26,324 bases of DNA from a virus: positions 1-26,324 of the IMG/VR virus record IMGVR_UViG_3300038629_000085; one strand, given 5' to 3'. Positions 17,738-24,254 of the stretch are shown here, one piece after another. How positions within the stretch are numbered: the stretch's first letter is position 1; the number at the start of each line of letters is the position of its first letter. The position numbers were made by a program, and so were the translations under genes. The notes under the pieces were generated by a model. It worked only from the letters and a program-made list of their open reading frames with translations, was not told the DNA's origin and searched no databases.

Positions 17738-17985
17738 CTGAAATGATGATGTTTTTTATTGGGCAGTCGATCGTTATTATCATGACGATCGTTGGCACCC
17801 ATGTGTCTACAAAAGTCGCGATAGCAAGACTGGAAGTCAGGTTTGATGGCTTGATGTCTGACCATGCGATTGCCAGAAGTGAGCGAGGCAAGCTCACCTC
17901 TCAGGTGAACGGCATCAGCCGCAACCTTGCTGCTGTTTCTGGCGAGCTGAAAGCCTGCCCACACCTACATGGGAAACCAACATGA
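17734..17985 (+). CDS. Lysis-cassette membrane protein, possible antiholin
   Basis: The ATG overlaps the holin stop as ATGA. The 83-aa product has one N-terminal membrane helix (MMMFFIGQSIVIIMTIVGTHV, roughly residues 4-24) followed by a polar helix with heptad-like spacing (VAIARLEVRFDGL, then LTSQVNGISRNLAAV) and a short tail with Cys and His (ACPHLHG). That topology suits an antiholin, a second holin or a spanin-associated protein. The order endolysin, holin, this gene, Rz, Rz1 shows it belongs to lysis, but sequence does not tell which of these it is. The stop overlaps the Rz start as ATGA. Confidence 0.65.
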   Translation: MTEMMMFFIGQSIVIIMTIVGTHVSTKVAIARLEVRFDGLMSDHAIARSERGKLTSQVNGISRNLAAVSGELKACPHLHGKPT

Positions 17986-18422
17986 ATCCATACGTTATTG
18001 GTGGGGGCGTTGCCATCATCGCTGTCATGGGCTTTCTTCTCAAGGGTGCTTACGAGCGCAATGGTGAGCTGGAGGTAAAACTGAAAGTACAGGCTGAGCA
18101 GACAGTAGAGGCTGTTGATGCTAACGCCACGAACATGGGCACGATCAGGCGACTGGAGAAGCGCATCAACACCATGATTGAATCTCGGCGCGTGGACACG
18201 GTAGCACGTGAACGGCTGCTGGTTGAGCGCGAGGCAGACCTACTGACAGCGAGAGCTGAGAACGACATACTAAGGGAAGCACGAGAAGATGAACAAGATG
18301 AGAATGCTGACTGCAAAGACCTTTCTGGTTTACGGGTTGATTTTTTCTGTCCCGCTACTGCTGATCAGTTGCGGCAGCGATCCAGAGGTCCGGGTAGTAA
18401 CGGAGACGCAGACAGTAATTGA
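17982..18422 (+). CDS. Rz: Rz-like inner-membrane spanin
   Basis: The 146-aa protein starts with a single membrane helix (VIGGGVAIIAVMGFLLKGAY, residues about 5-24), then a long charged coiled coil (about 25-105, with RRLEKRINTMIESRR and VEREADLLTARAEN), and a C-terminal part containing two Cys. This is the i-spanin pattern: anchored in the inner membrane, spanning the periplasm and joining an outer-membrane lipoprotein to fuse the membranes in the last step of lysis. The Rz1-type gene begins inside it at 18289 in another frame, a hallmark of Rz/Rz1 pairs. It overlaps the upstream gene by ATGA. Confidence 0.88.
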   Translation: MNPYVIGGGVAIIAVMGFLLKGAYERNGELEVKLKVQAEQTVEAVDANATNMGTIRRLEKRINTMIESRRVDTVARERLLVEREADLLTARAENDILREAREDEQDENADCKDLSGLRVDFFCPATADQLRQRSRGPGSNGDADSN

Positions 18423-18618
18423 GCAGGTCGAGGTCTACAAGGAGCTGCCAGTTAACCTGACAGCTCCTGTAGCGTACCCTGCTGGGCTTGATGAGGAATT
18501 TACGGTCGATGACCTGTTCGACCTGATCTTCAGCCTGTACGACGCTCTGGATCAGGCTAACAATGACAAGGCTGATGCTGGTGAGCTGACGGCACCTTCT
18601 TCCGAATCTCCTCAGTAG
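18289..18618 (+). CDS. Rz1: Rz1-like outer-membrane spanin lipoprotein
   Basis: It is nested in a different frame within the last 134 bases of the Rz gene and continues beyond it. The 109-aa precursor has a basic start, an apolar signal (TFLVYGLIFSVPLLLISC) and a lipobox LISC with C28 as the lipidated residue; the mature protein is about 82 aa. It is longer than lambda Rz1 (60 aa) and less Pro-rich, with an acidic helix (DEEFTVDDLFDLIFSLYDAL) near the C-terminus. ATGs at 18298 and 18304 are alternative starts. The stop codon lies at the loop of a perfect 8-bp hairpin and its 3' end overlaps an opposing gene. Confidence 0.88.
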   Translation: MNKMRMLTAKTFLVYGLIFSVPLLLISCGSDPEVRVVTETQTVIEQVEVYKELPVNLTAPVAYPAGLDEEFTVDDLFDLIFSLYDALDQANNDKADAGELTAPSSESPQ

Positions 18619-18760
18619 AGGAGATCATGTGATCGCCATGGAGATCGCAGCGCTGTGCTGTCATCTGGTCTGGACTAAAGGTCTGGACACACCCGCACCC
18701 GAAGGCGATGTGGATAACCTTCTCGTACATTGGGAAAACTTTATCAGTCAACGTGTTCAT
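18557..18760 (-). CDS. Small Cys/His-rich protein, 67 aa
   Basis: Last gene of the minus arm. ATG 18760 is preferred to GTG 18766 because AAGGTG precedes it by five bases. The core HIAFGCGCVQTFSPDQMT followed by RCDLHGDH has CxC and CxxHxxH spacing that could bind zinc, and looks like a real small phage protein rather than a shadow frame. The last part (about 60 bases) overlaps the 3' end of the opposing Rz1 gene, which is unusual and lowers confidence in the C-terminus (HQHQPCHC). Function is unknown. Its start region is folded into a perfect inverted repeat (18759-18781). Confidence 0.5.
   Translation of the reverse strand: MNTLTDKVFPMYEKVIHIAFGCGCVQTFSPDQMTAQRCDLHGDHMISSTEEIRKKVPSAHQHQPCHC
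18606..18625. repeat. Perfect 8-bp hairpin at convergent gene ends
   Basis: ATCTCCTC and GAGGAGAT face each other across the tetraloop AGTA. The stop codon of the Rz1 gene (TAG, 18616-18618) straddles the loop and stem. No T-run follows on either strand, so it is not a standard intrinsic terminator, but it lies where transcripts from the two arms meet and could help end or protect them. Confidence 0.5.
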
Positions 18761-18781
18761 ATTCACACCTTATGTGAATAT
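18759..18781 (-). promoter_or_regulatory. Hairpin over the start of the 67-aa gene
   Basis: On the minus strand ATATTCACA and TGTGAATAT form a 9-bp perfect inverted repeat around the loop TAAGG. The loop carries the Shine-Dalgarno-like AAGG and the AT of the start codon is the base of the stem, so folding would directly affect initiation. It could equally be a protein-binding operator. The repeat is seen directly; the role is inference. Confidence 0.5.
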
Positions 18782-18791
18782 AACTGACAGA

Positions 18792-18971
18792 TCAACCCTC
18801 TGAGAGTTCCTCAGTAGCCTTCAGGCGCTCGATTGACACAGTGGTAATCTCGCCTTGCAGGAACTCGATCAGCTCCTGTAGCAGCTCAGGGCGCTGCTCT
18901 GGGGTCCTACGCTCCCTGATCCTGAGCACCTCTCCCTGAATGAGGTTGCTTATGTGGATGAAGTCAGCCAC
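18792..18971 (-). CDS. Small helical protein, 59 aa
   Basis: A short frame starting at GTG 18971 that overlaps the end of the 190-aa gene by 8 bases; an in-frame stop lies just upstream, so no earlier start is available. The product is highly charged and helical (RIRERRTPEQRPELLQELIE, then TTVSIERLKATEELSEG), with no Cys, signal or membrane segment. Base composition and tight overlap support real coding. The Shine-Dalgarno match is weak, which suggests translation coupled to the upstream gene. I do not recognise a family. Confidence 0.6.
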   Translation of the reverse strand: MADFIHISNLIQGEVLRIRERRTPEQRPELLQELIEFLQGEITTVSIERLKATEELSEG

Positions 18972-19536
18972 GGACCAATCTCATCTGCGACTTGGTGTGG
19001 CGATCGAAGGCTCCCTGTAACGAGCTGAGAAGGTCACCACCAGTCTCAATCTTAAACGGTATCCTGAGATTGCTTGGTCCCTTGTAGACTGCCTTACCCT
19101 TTGTGACTCGTGCAGAACCTGTGGTGGTGAATGTGTTTGATGTGCTTGTCGAGGTGGTTGTTCCTGTATTCCAATAAACCATTTCGTCTTTTCCTCTTGC
19201 TAGGTCCATGCCCATCATCTGTCTATCTCTGAACGGATCGAAGCGCATTGCCACCCGGTCCTGACCAGCGTGTCGATACGCCTCACCTGTTCCCTCACCG
19301 TAGCGATAGTCAAGGAAGCGTATAGGGTCCATCTGGAATTTCTTGAAAGTCCAGTTGTTCATGCATATTTTCTGCACCTCTTCGTGCAGTTTATGCTTGT
19401 CGCAGACCCACGTGTCGATGTCGGTATCGAATGCGTGTTCGTGCTTCCAGAAACCCGAAGCCAACCGTCTGGCTGACTCCGGGTCCATGGTTCGCGGATC
19501 AATACCCTTCCAGTGTCCGGGCGTGATCGTCGCCAT
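18964..19536 (-). CDS. Hypothetical protein, 190 aa
   Basis: The ATG overlaps the upstream stop as TGATG. The N-terminal half is rich in aromatic and charged residues (MATITPGHWKGIDPRTM, then KICMNNWTFKKFQMDP), with two Cys and several His but no clear zinc motif. Residues about 125-142 are a Thr/Ser run (TGTTTSTSTSNTFTTTGS), probably a flexible linker, before a basic C-terminal part (RVTKGKAVYKGPSNLRIPFK). No signal or membrane helix. I do not recognise a family. It lies within the seven-gene block downstream of the promoter at 21214-21242. Confidence 0.65.
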   Translation of the reverse strand: MATITPGHWKGIDPRTMDPESARRLASGFWKHEHAFDTDIDTWVCDKHKLHEEVQKICMNNWTFKKFQMDPIRFLDYRYGEGTGEAYRHAGQDRVAMRFDPFRDRQMMGMDLARGKDEMVYWNTGTTTSTSTSNTFTTTGSARVTKGKAVYKGPSNLRIPFKIETGGDLLSSLQGAFDRHTKSQMRLVRG

Positions 19537-19964
19537 CAGGCTTTCGTTTTTTCTTTGATGTCCTTGGTGATCGCCATGGATACATCAGGCAGTCGCGTGA
19601 GAACTTCGGTGTACATCGACTTCAGTTCGTCGCCACGTTTCTCCAGCTGATTTTCCAGCTTATCGCGGTACTCATCCTTGGTCTTGCCCACCTCAGTGAT
19701 GATCTTCTTCTCGGCTTTCGTCTCCGCTTCAGAGATGCGCTTTGCGCACTCAGCATCGACAGACTCTTCGCGCATCTTCAGCTTGTGCGCGATCATCTCT
19801 TCGCTCATCTGCTTTGTTTGTTTGAGCTTCTTATTCTCGCTGACCAGCCCAGCATTAGAGTCGAGCAGCTGGTCACGTATATCGCTGAGGCTGAGAACTC
19901 TCTTCTCCAGCATCTGTACCCTCGCGTCGAGCCTTACTACATTTCTTTTATTGAGTCCGAACAT
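19536..19964 (-). CDS. Coiled-coil protein, 142 aa
   Basis: AGGAG lies seven bases before the ATG. Nearly the whole protein is predicted helix with heptad spacing (VQMLEKRVLSLSDIRDQLL, then NKKLKQTKQMSEEMI, then DKLENQLEKRGDEL), high in Lys and Glu, with one Cys and no membrane segment. It would form a long cytosolic coiled coil. No family is recognised. It begins nine bases after the lipoprotein stop and overlaps the next gene as TGATG. Confidence 0.65.
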   Translation of the reverse strand: MFGLNKRNVVRLDARVQMLEKRVLSLSDIRDQLLDSNAGLVSENKKLKQTKQMSEEMIAHKLKMREESVDAECAKRISEAETKAEKKIITEVGKTKDEYRDKLENQLEKRGDELKSMYTEVLTRLPDVSMAITKDIKEKTKA

Positions 19965-19973
19965 TGTTTTCTC

Positions 19974-20204
19974 CTATTGTATTCCTGCACACTGAACCCG
20001 CTCTGCGGGAAACATGAATGTGCGTGTCGTACCGTTAGTAATTCGGTACATGGTTACCATTCTGCTACTTGATTTTATGTTCTGGCGATAAGCGAGAAAG
20101 GTTCCCTCTACTCGCTCGACAGTGCACTCATAACCGTAACTGTCCTCACTGGCGCTATTGCAACCAGTGAGGACAATCATGGCAATTACGAAGCAGAGCC
20201 TCAT
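19974..20204 (-). CDS. Small lipoprotein, 76 aa
   Basis: The N-terminus MRLCFVIAMIVLTGCNS is a lipoprotein signal with lipobox LTGC; C15 would be lipidated, leaving a 62-aa periplasmic domain with two further Cys (ECTVE and VQCAG) that could pair. Asn-Ser after the Cys is compatible with outer-membrane sorting. Its start overlaps the stop of the caspase-like gene (ATGA). Early-expressed phage lipoproteins often block superinfection (as T5 Llp does), but nothing here shows that directly. Confidence 0.7.
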   Translation of the reverse strand: MRLCFVIAMIVLTGCNSASEDSYGYECTVERVEGTFLAYRQNIKSSSRMVTMYRITNGTTRTFMFPAERVQCAGIQ

Positions 20205-20962
20205 GATCGTACGCTGTGCAGCATGTCAGACTCCACTGCCTTACGAGTGTAAAACCTCTTCAGGTTGTACTTTGCTACAGAGTTGCGTTCAGCCATCTCT
20301 CCATACTCCAGCATCAGCGCATCACGCAGCTTCTCAGGACCATGGTCAAGGAAGCGACGAACAATACTAACGAAAGTATAGTTGCTTTCCTCAACTTGCC
20401 ACTTCTCAGTATCGGAAGTGCCAATCATCTTTGCCTCACCTTCATCGCTGATGAACATACCAGTGTAAAATCCTTCCAGATCATTCCACTCCACGTACTG
20501 GTCAGCGTTGCACCAGATCGTAGTCAGCTTCTTATGGCGAAGCCTGTCTGCCGTTTCATCATCGATGATGTAGCTGGTGTAGTTACCGCTATACCCACCA
20601 ACCTTTCGGTTAGCAAACCAGTCATCTTCATTTTCGATGGTCTGGCTCGGCGTATAGAAGTCCTTGATGTCAGTCTTGGTTAGCGGCAGTCCAGTAATAG
20701 ACTTACGGATAGCCGTGCTTGGCTTACCGACAGGTTGATATACTTGTCGTGGTGCGGCCTTACCATTGAACTGGTTCATTGCAAGAAGTCCCTGTGGCGT
20801 ACCATGTCCGAGCATGATGATGTGATCATGCTTATCGATGGCATCGTTCACGTCTTCCTTAGTGCAGCCGCCAGTGATCACAGTCGTATCATTACGACCG
20901 TGGTATATCGGCTTCAAGAAGTCGGTGCTCCTGTCCTTCGGGTGTATCACTAACTTATTCAT
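20201..20962 (-). CDS. Caspase-like fold protein, 253 aa
   Basis: HIIMLGHGTPQGLLAMNQF places H53 in a GHG turn, and LTTIWCNADQYVEWNDLEGF places C151 after a beta-strand, matching the His/Cys dyad and spacing of caspase/CHAT-type (clan CD) cysteine peptidases. FYTGMFISDEGEAKMIG follows, as in a widespread family of uncharacterised bacterial proteins I know from general patterns ('GHGTP...GL', 'WCYAD', 'GMFISE'). Residues about 66-128 look like an insertion between the two motifs, with a Pro/Lys-rich part. The C-terminal 70 residues are helical. No signal peptide. Substrate unknown; proteolysis is inference from the dyad. The start overlaps the upstream gene by ATGA. Confidence 0.6.
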   Translation of the reverse strand: MNKLVIHPKDRSTDFLKPIYHGRNDTTVITGGCTKEDVNDAIDKHDHIIMLGHGTPQGLLAMNQFNGKAAPRQVYQPVGKPSTAIRKSITGLPLTKTDIKDFYTPSQTIENEDDWFANRKVGGYSGNYTSYIIDDETADRLRHKKLTTIWCNADQYVEWNDLEGFYTGMFISDEGEAKMIGTSDTEKWQVEESNYTFVSIVRRFLDHGPEKLRDALMLEYGEMAERNSVAKYNLKRFYTRKAVESDMLHSVRS

Positions 20963-21189
20963 TTTGCTAATTCCTTTCGACCAGCAGCGTTCGCTGCGGC
21001 ACGTGTAGGAAAGAACTCTCCAGTGTAGTTAATCTCTACAGTCTGAGCGCCTCTCGTACGGGTCCATTCTCCAGACGACTTATCTATGAACATGCAGCCG
21101 AAGCCACCGCCCATGTCGTCCACCTCACCTATCTGATAGATAAACCTATCGTCTGGTGTCTTCATTGTCTCTACTACTTTCCTTCCCAT
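20959..21189 (-). CDS. Hypothetical protein, 76 aa
   Basis: The first gene downstream of the promoter at 21214-21242, with AGGAGAAGACA just before the ATG. The protein is soluble, mixed alpha/beta, with a Gly-rich turn (EVDDMGGGFGCMF) and an aromatic/Thr-rich middle (WTRTRGAQTVEINYTGEFF) ending in an Ala/Arg helix (PTRAAANAAGRKELAK). I do not recognise a family. Its stop overlaps the caspase-like gene as ATGA, so the two are likely made together. Confidence 0.65.
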   Translation of the reverse strand: MGRKVVETMKTPDDRFIYQIGEVDDMGGGFGCMFIDKSSGEWTRTRGAQTVEINYTGEFFPTRAAANAAGRKELAK

Positions 21190-21213
21190 TGTCTTCTCCT
21201 GTGTAACAGCCCC

Positions 21214-21242
21214 ATTATACAGGACCCTCCGCAGGAAGTCAA
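21214..21242 (-). promoter_or_regulatory. Near-consensus sigma70 promoter
   Basis: On the minus strand TTGACT (21242-21237) and TATAAT (21219-21214) are separated by exactly 17 bases. Transcription should start near 21207 and read the block from the 76-aa gene at 21189 onward. It lies in one of the few non-coding gaps, just after ssb, so host RNA polymerase probably transcribes this block early. Confidence 0.85.
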
Positions 21243-21257
21243 TGCCTCTGGAGGTGA

Positions 21258-21680
21258 CTAGAAAGGGATATCGTCATCGAACTCATCAGGCTTTGGTGGT
21301 GCGTCACCAGCAGGTGCAGCAGGTGCTGACCTCTGACCGTCACCCTTGCTGCCAAGGAACTGGACCTGATCAGCACGGACCTTGGTCGTCCAGCGATCAT
21401 TGCCGCTTTTGTCCTGCCATTTGTCGGTCTGCATCTTGCCCTCGACGTAGCATTGCGATCCCTTGGTCAGGTATTGCTGACAGGCTTCAGCGGTCTTACC
21501 CCATACCTCGATATTCATCCACTCGGTACGTTCCTTCTGCTCGCCTGACTGCTTGTCCTTCCAGCTCTCGCTGACAGCGATGCTGAAGTTACATACAGCC
21601 GCACCAGAGGGCAGGTAGCGCGTCTCAGGGTCTTTGCCAAGGTTACCGATTGCTATTACTTTATTAATTCCGCGTGCCAT
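21258..21680 (-). CDS. ssb: Single-stranded DNA-binding protein
   Basis: The N-terminal 110 residues are a bacterial-type SSB OB fold: [19 protein letters not shown], then [10 protein letters not shown], then [19 protein letters not shown] and [16 protein letters not shown] short Pro/Ala/Gly linker leads to the acidic tip DEFDDDIPF, the site that recruits partner proteins. At 140 aa it is slightly shorter than E. coli SSB (178) because the linker is short. AGGAG lies ten bases upstream and the start overlaps the previous stop (TAATG). It ends the YqaJ-RecT-SSB block, so it likely coats ssDNA for annealing by RecT and for replication. Confidence 0.95.
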   Translation of the reverse strand: MARGINKVIAIGNLGKDPETRYLPSGAAVCNFSIAVSESWKDKQSGEQKERTEWMNIEVWGKTAEACQQYLTKGSQCYVEGKMQTDKWQDKSGNDRWTTKVRADQVQFLGSKGDGQRSAPAAPAGDAPPKPDEFDDDIPF

Positions 21681-21835
21681 TACTTTGTTCTCCTAACTAC
21701 GTTTTTGTGATCGCGCTCGAACATGTTGACCAGCTGGTCACAGTACAGGCAGCGCTGAGTGATTGTGCGTCCATCGTCTTCCATGGTGTTTAGTGCATGG
21801 AAGCCGAAGAAGCACTTTATTTTTCGCCAGCTCAT
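21680..21835 (-). CDS. Zinc-ribbon-like small protein, 51 aa
   Basis: A short frame between the DUF1508-like gene and ssb, joined to both by TAATG overlaps, which argues strongly that it is real. [15 protein letters not shown] gives Cys/His and [13 protein letters not shown] gives a CxxC, so a C...H...CxxC zinc site is likely. This arrangement is common in small phage proteins that resemble zinc ribbons. Cytosolic, basic at its C-terminus. Nucleic-acid or protein binding is possible; the exact role is unknown. Confidence 0.7.
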   Translation of the reverse strand: MSWRKIKCFFGFHALNTMEDDGRTITQRCLYCDQLVNMFERDHKNVVRRTK

Positions 21836-22023
21836 TACGCCTTCCTCATTCCATGAGCAACAGAGATTGCGTTGTTAGTGCAGCCCTGTTTGGAGGCGAA
21901 GCTCTCCGCACTCTTAGCCATTGCCTTACTGTTGCTGCGGTACTCCCAGTGCCATCTGTTTGCCCTGTCTTGCCATAGGCGAACTGATCGTCCGGGTACG
22001 TTTCTTTTGTCGGTAAATTTCAT
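21835..22023 (-). CDS. DUF1508/YegP-like protein, 62 aa
   Basis: The core SVRLWQDRANRWHWEYRSNS followed by AKSAESFASKQGCTNNAISV matches the DUF1508 (YegP-like) pattern: a beta-hairpin with W/R pairs, 'ia.S.e.Y.sK.gc', then a helix. It is a single repeat, where E. coli YegP has two. Function of the family is not well defined. The start overlaps the recT stop by ATGA and the stop overlaps the zinc-ribbon gene by TAATG, so all are in one operon. Recognised from pattern only. Confidence 0.7.
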   Translation of the reverse strand: MKFTDKRNVPGRSVRLWQDRANRWHWEYRSNSKAMAKSAESFASKQGCTNNAISVAHGMRKA

Positions 22024-22994
22024 TGTGTGTCCTCCATTAGTAAACGACGCATCTTTTTGTAGGTGACGCGAGCTGTTCCTTGATCTATCTCTGATAACCT
22101 CTTCGCCATCTGACCAGCTGCGAGAAGCTCTTCCATTGTGTCGCTCTGGTGTATGGCTCGTTCGACATCACTGAGTAGCACCACGTCGCTCTCTGTTACG
22201 CCGTCACCAAAGACCTTTGTGGCATCCTCTTTCAGTCCGTTATCGGCTGGTTTTGGCAGCTCGAAAGTTGTTACTGGTGGTGGGGTGTCTTCGTGATCCT
22301 GACGTTCTTCCACTACACCCAGACCCTTCAATAGATCAGGGTACGCATCCCGCAAGCAGTACGAACGAGCACGCATCTGGAGCATCCGCTTAGGGTGCTT
22401 CTTCCAGTTGAACTTCGAGTCGATACCTGCCTGCATCGCGTCTGTCATTGAGTATGTAGCGCTAATGGACTCAGGGTCACCCTTGCGATGTGTCTCGCAG
22501 GTCGCTGTTTTCCCATCCTCAGAGATGGTCTCCTTTATCCATAGACACTTGGGAGAAGCACGCACTACCCCAATGAGTCCGTCGCCATACAGGCAGGGTT
22601 TTCCTTCGATCACAGCAATGGACTGGATAGCCTGAAACGGCTCCATGCCCAGCTCTGATCCCATGTTAATTGCAACAAAGATGTCGTTTGGTCGCCCTCG
22701 GTATGCGTCAGGCACCAAGTTCGATGCTGAAAGCGTATGTGAGACGCGCTTAGCCAACTCGTACTTGGCGAAGGCAGGGTCACTGCCTAACGCCTTACCA
22801 GCAGCCTGTACGATCGTTTGCTCAGCCTCTGCATCAGTGATCACTTCACCAGTGGCTGTATCGATCACCTCTGATGCTTGTGGGTGAATTTGATTGTAGT
22901 GCTGTTTGCAGTAGCCGTTCTTTACAGCAAGTCGCTTACAGTGCCCTTCTGCTCCAGCTGATACACGTGCTTTACATTTTTTCTTAGTTGTCAT
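22020..22994 (-). CDS. recT: RecT-family annealase with N-terminal Cys/His module
   Basis: ATG 22994 is chosen over 23027 because GGAG (23006-23003) lies eight bases before it; this gives 324 aa. Residues about 6-33 (KCKARVSAGAEGHCKRLAVK, then GYCKQH) form a CxnC...CxxH module like those in small zinc-binding phage domains. Residues about 70-250 are RecT-like: DIFVAINMGSELGMEPFQAI, then SIAVIEGKPCLYGDGLIGV, then PKRMLQMRARSYCLRDAYPD. The tail is acidic and flexible. RecT proteins bind ssDNA and anneal complementary strands together with a 5'-3' exonuclease, here the YqaJ-type enzyme encoded two genes upstream. It overlaps the previous gene by 11 bases. Confidence 0.9.
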   Translation of the reverse strand: MTTKKKCKARVSAGAEGHCKRLAVKNGYCKQHYNQIHPQASEVIDTATGEVITDAEAEQTIVQAAGKALGSDPAFAKYELAKRVSHTLSASNLVPDAYRGRPNDIFVAINMGSELGMEPFQAIQSIAVIEGKPCLYGDGLIGVVRASPKCLWIKETISEDGKTATCETHRKGDPESISATYSMTDAMQAGIDSKFNWKKHPKRMLQMRARSYCLRDAYPDLLKGLGVVEERQDHEDTPPPVTTFELPKPADNGLKEDATKVFGDGVTESDVVLLSDVERAIHQSDTMEELLAAGQMAKRLSEIDQGTARVTYKKMRRLLMEDTQ

Positions 22995-23271
22995 TCTGTG
23001 GTCTCCATTTATTGCCGCGTGGTGCAAAATCCATCACGCCAAATAGCTCAAGTAAATCAACTTCATTGTCATGTACAGTCTCGTGGTACTCATGCACTGT
23101 GATCTTTGCTTCGCCGTAGTGCCGTCCAGCGTTATCCCACCAGTAACTTCCAGCGGTGTGCAAGACAATGAGACCTTTATCTTCATTCATTGCCAACACT
23201 TTAGTTTTGCCAGCGTCCACTCCATGCCAGTACACGGTGCCGTCATGGTTGATCCTAATCCTGTGAGTCAT
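22984..23271 (-). CDS. Hypothetical protein, 95 aa
   Basis: The ATG overlaps the yqaJ stop (ATGA) and the 3' end overlaps recT by 11 bases. The sequence is beta-rich at the start (MTHRIRINHDGTVYWHG) with a small-barrel look (KTKVLAMNEDKGLIVLHTAG), then a His-rich stretch (VHEYHETVHDN) and a basic end. No catalytic motif, signal or membrane segment. I do not recognise a family. Its place between exonuclease and annealase suggests an accessory role in recombination, which is inference from position only. Confidence 0.6.
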   Translation of the reverse strand: MTHRIRINHDGTVYWHGVDAGKTKVLAMNEDKGLIVLHTAGSYWWDNAGRHYGEAKITVHEYHETVHDNEVDLLELFGVMDFAPRGNKWRPQNDN

Positions 23272-24212
23272 GATTGATCCTCGATCTGAATTACAGTTCC
23301 GTCTTCGATTGCCTTGACAGCTGCGACTGGTAGTTTTGCAGCGTGTCTGGTGACAACGAAAGTATTCTCTGCAACCGTGAATTCTTTCCGTGTCTGTTCC
23401 TTACGGGTAAATGCGGTCTGGTCGGGAAGGATACCGACTGCGGCTTCCCCGATGAGCATAGCAATCCGGTTCTTGCAGCCGTCGATAATTCCGCTGAATA
23501 GCTTCGCTTGTTCTTGGGCATCTTTCATTACATCCTGATATTTTTGAGCCACCTCTGGCAGTCGTACTACCTGACCGTTAGTGCCGGGATAGAAGTTCTT
23601 TAGGAAGCGCGTGGTTGACGCTGACTGCCAGTCTGGTTCAGGCGCAACTTTATTGGTGACTCGATCCCAGAATTCCGTCTCAGCTTCGATTAGCTGGTCG
23701 ATAATATCTGGTATGGGGTTGATACGGTACGACCTGTAGTCGCGGTTACCGATCAACACAGCCAAGTCCCATACGTCATACCCAGTGACAGCAAGATAGT
23801 GCTGCACCTGACACATAATGTACGGTGGGATTTCGTCTGAGCCTGTCTCACCCCAACCCTCTTTCCAGACTGCGGTCTTGGCCTCAAAGCCGATGCGCCG
23901 ATCTTCACCAACCACCTTACGGTCGATGTTGGCGATCATGAAGGGATGCTCTTTCGAGCGGATCAGTTGGTTGGCTTTCTGGATTTTGTAACCAGTCTCT
24001 TCGGCGTACCGATCACAAACTGGTTGTTCGAGAACGCTGCCCCAGTAGCGACCTTCCTTAAGAAAGTTTACGTCTTCTGGTGGGGCTTCACCGAGCTTAT
24101 CGAGATAGAGTTCGTATGCTGTGGTGAATGGGTTGATACCGAGAATTGTGGCAGCATCTGAGCCACCTACCCCTGTCCTTCGTTCTTTGAGCTGCGCCTT
24201 TGTAAGGGACAT
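23268..24212 (-). CDS. YqaJ-type viral exonuclease
   Basis: AGGAG (24223-24219) lies just before the ATG. The 314-aa protein has the YqaJ/PD-(D/E)XK nuclease pattern: RRTGVGGSDAATILGINPF (residues 11-29), ANIDRKVVG for the metal Asp, GFEAKTAVW with E110 and K112, and CQVQHYLAVTGYDVWDLAVL for the Gln helix. These enzymes degrade the 5' strand from DNA ends, as lambda Exo does, to feed an annealase. The C-terminal 100 residues are helical followed by a beta segment. It is the first gene after the structured RNA at 24255-24377. Confidence 0.9.
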   Translation of the reverse strand: MSLTKAQLKERRTGVGGSDAATILGINPFTTAYELYLDKLGEAPPEDVNFLKEGRYWGSVLEQPVCDRYAEETGYKIQKANQLIRSKEHPFMIANIDRKVVGEDRRIGFEAKTAVWKEGWGETGSDEIPPYIMCQVQHYLAVTGYDVWDLAVLIGNRDYRSYRINPIPDIIDQLIEAETEFWDRVTNKVAPEPDWQSASTTRFLKNFYPGTNGQVVRLPEVAQKYQDVMKDAQEQAKLFSGIIDGCKNRIAMLIGEAAVGILPDQTAFTRKEQTRKEFTVAENTFVVTRHAAKLPVAAVKAIEDGTVIQIEDQS

Positions 24213-24230
24213 GCTGCACTCCTAATTATG

Positions 24231-24251
24231 ATGCACTGACAACCAATGCAT
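24231..24251 (-). promoter_or_regulatory. 8-bp hairpin upstream of the yqaJ ribosome site
   Basis: ATGCATTG pairs with CAGTGCAT (one G-U) around the loop GTTGT, ending seven bases before the AGGAG of yqaJ. It could keep the ribosome site open or closed, or mark an RNase III-type processing site between the structured RNA and the mRNA. The stem is visible; the role is inference. Confidence 0.45.
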
Positions 24252-24254
24252 ACG

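Noticed and set aside
18606-18625. Intrinsic terminator for the late operon
   Set aside because: The stem is perfect but no T-run follows on either strand, so it is listed only as a hairpin.
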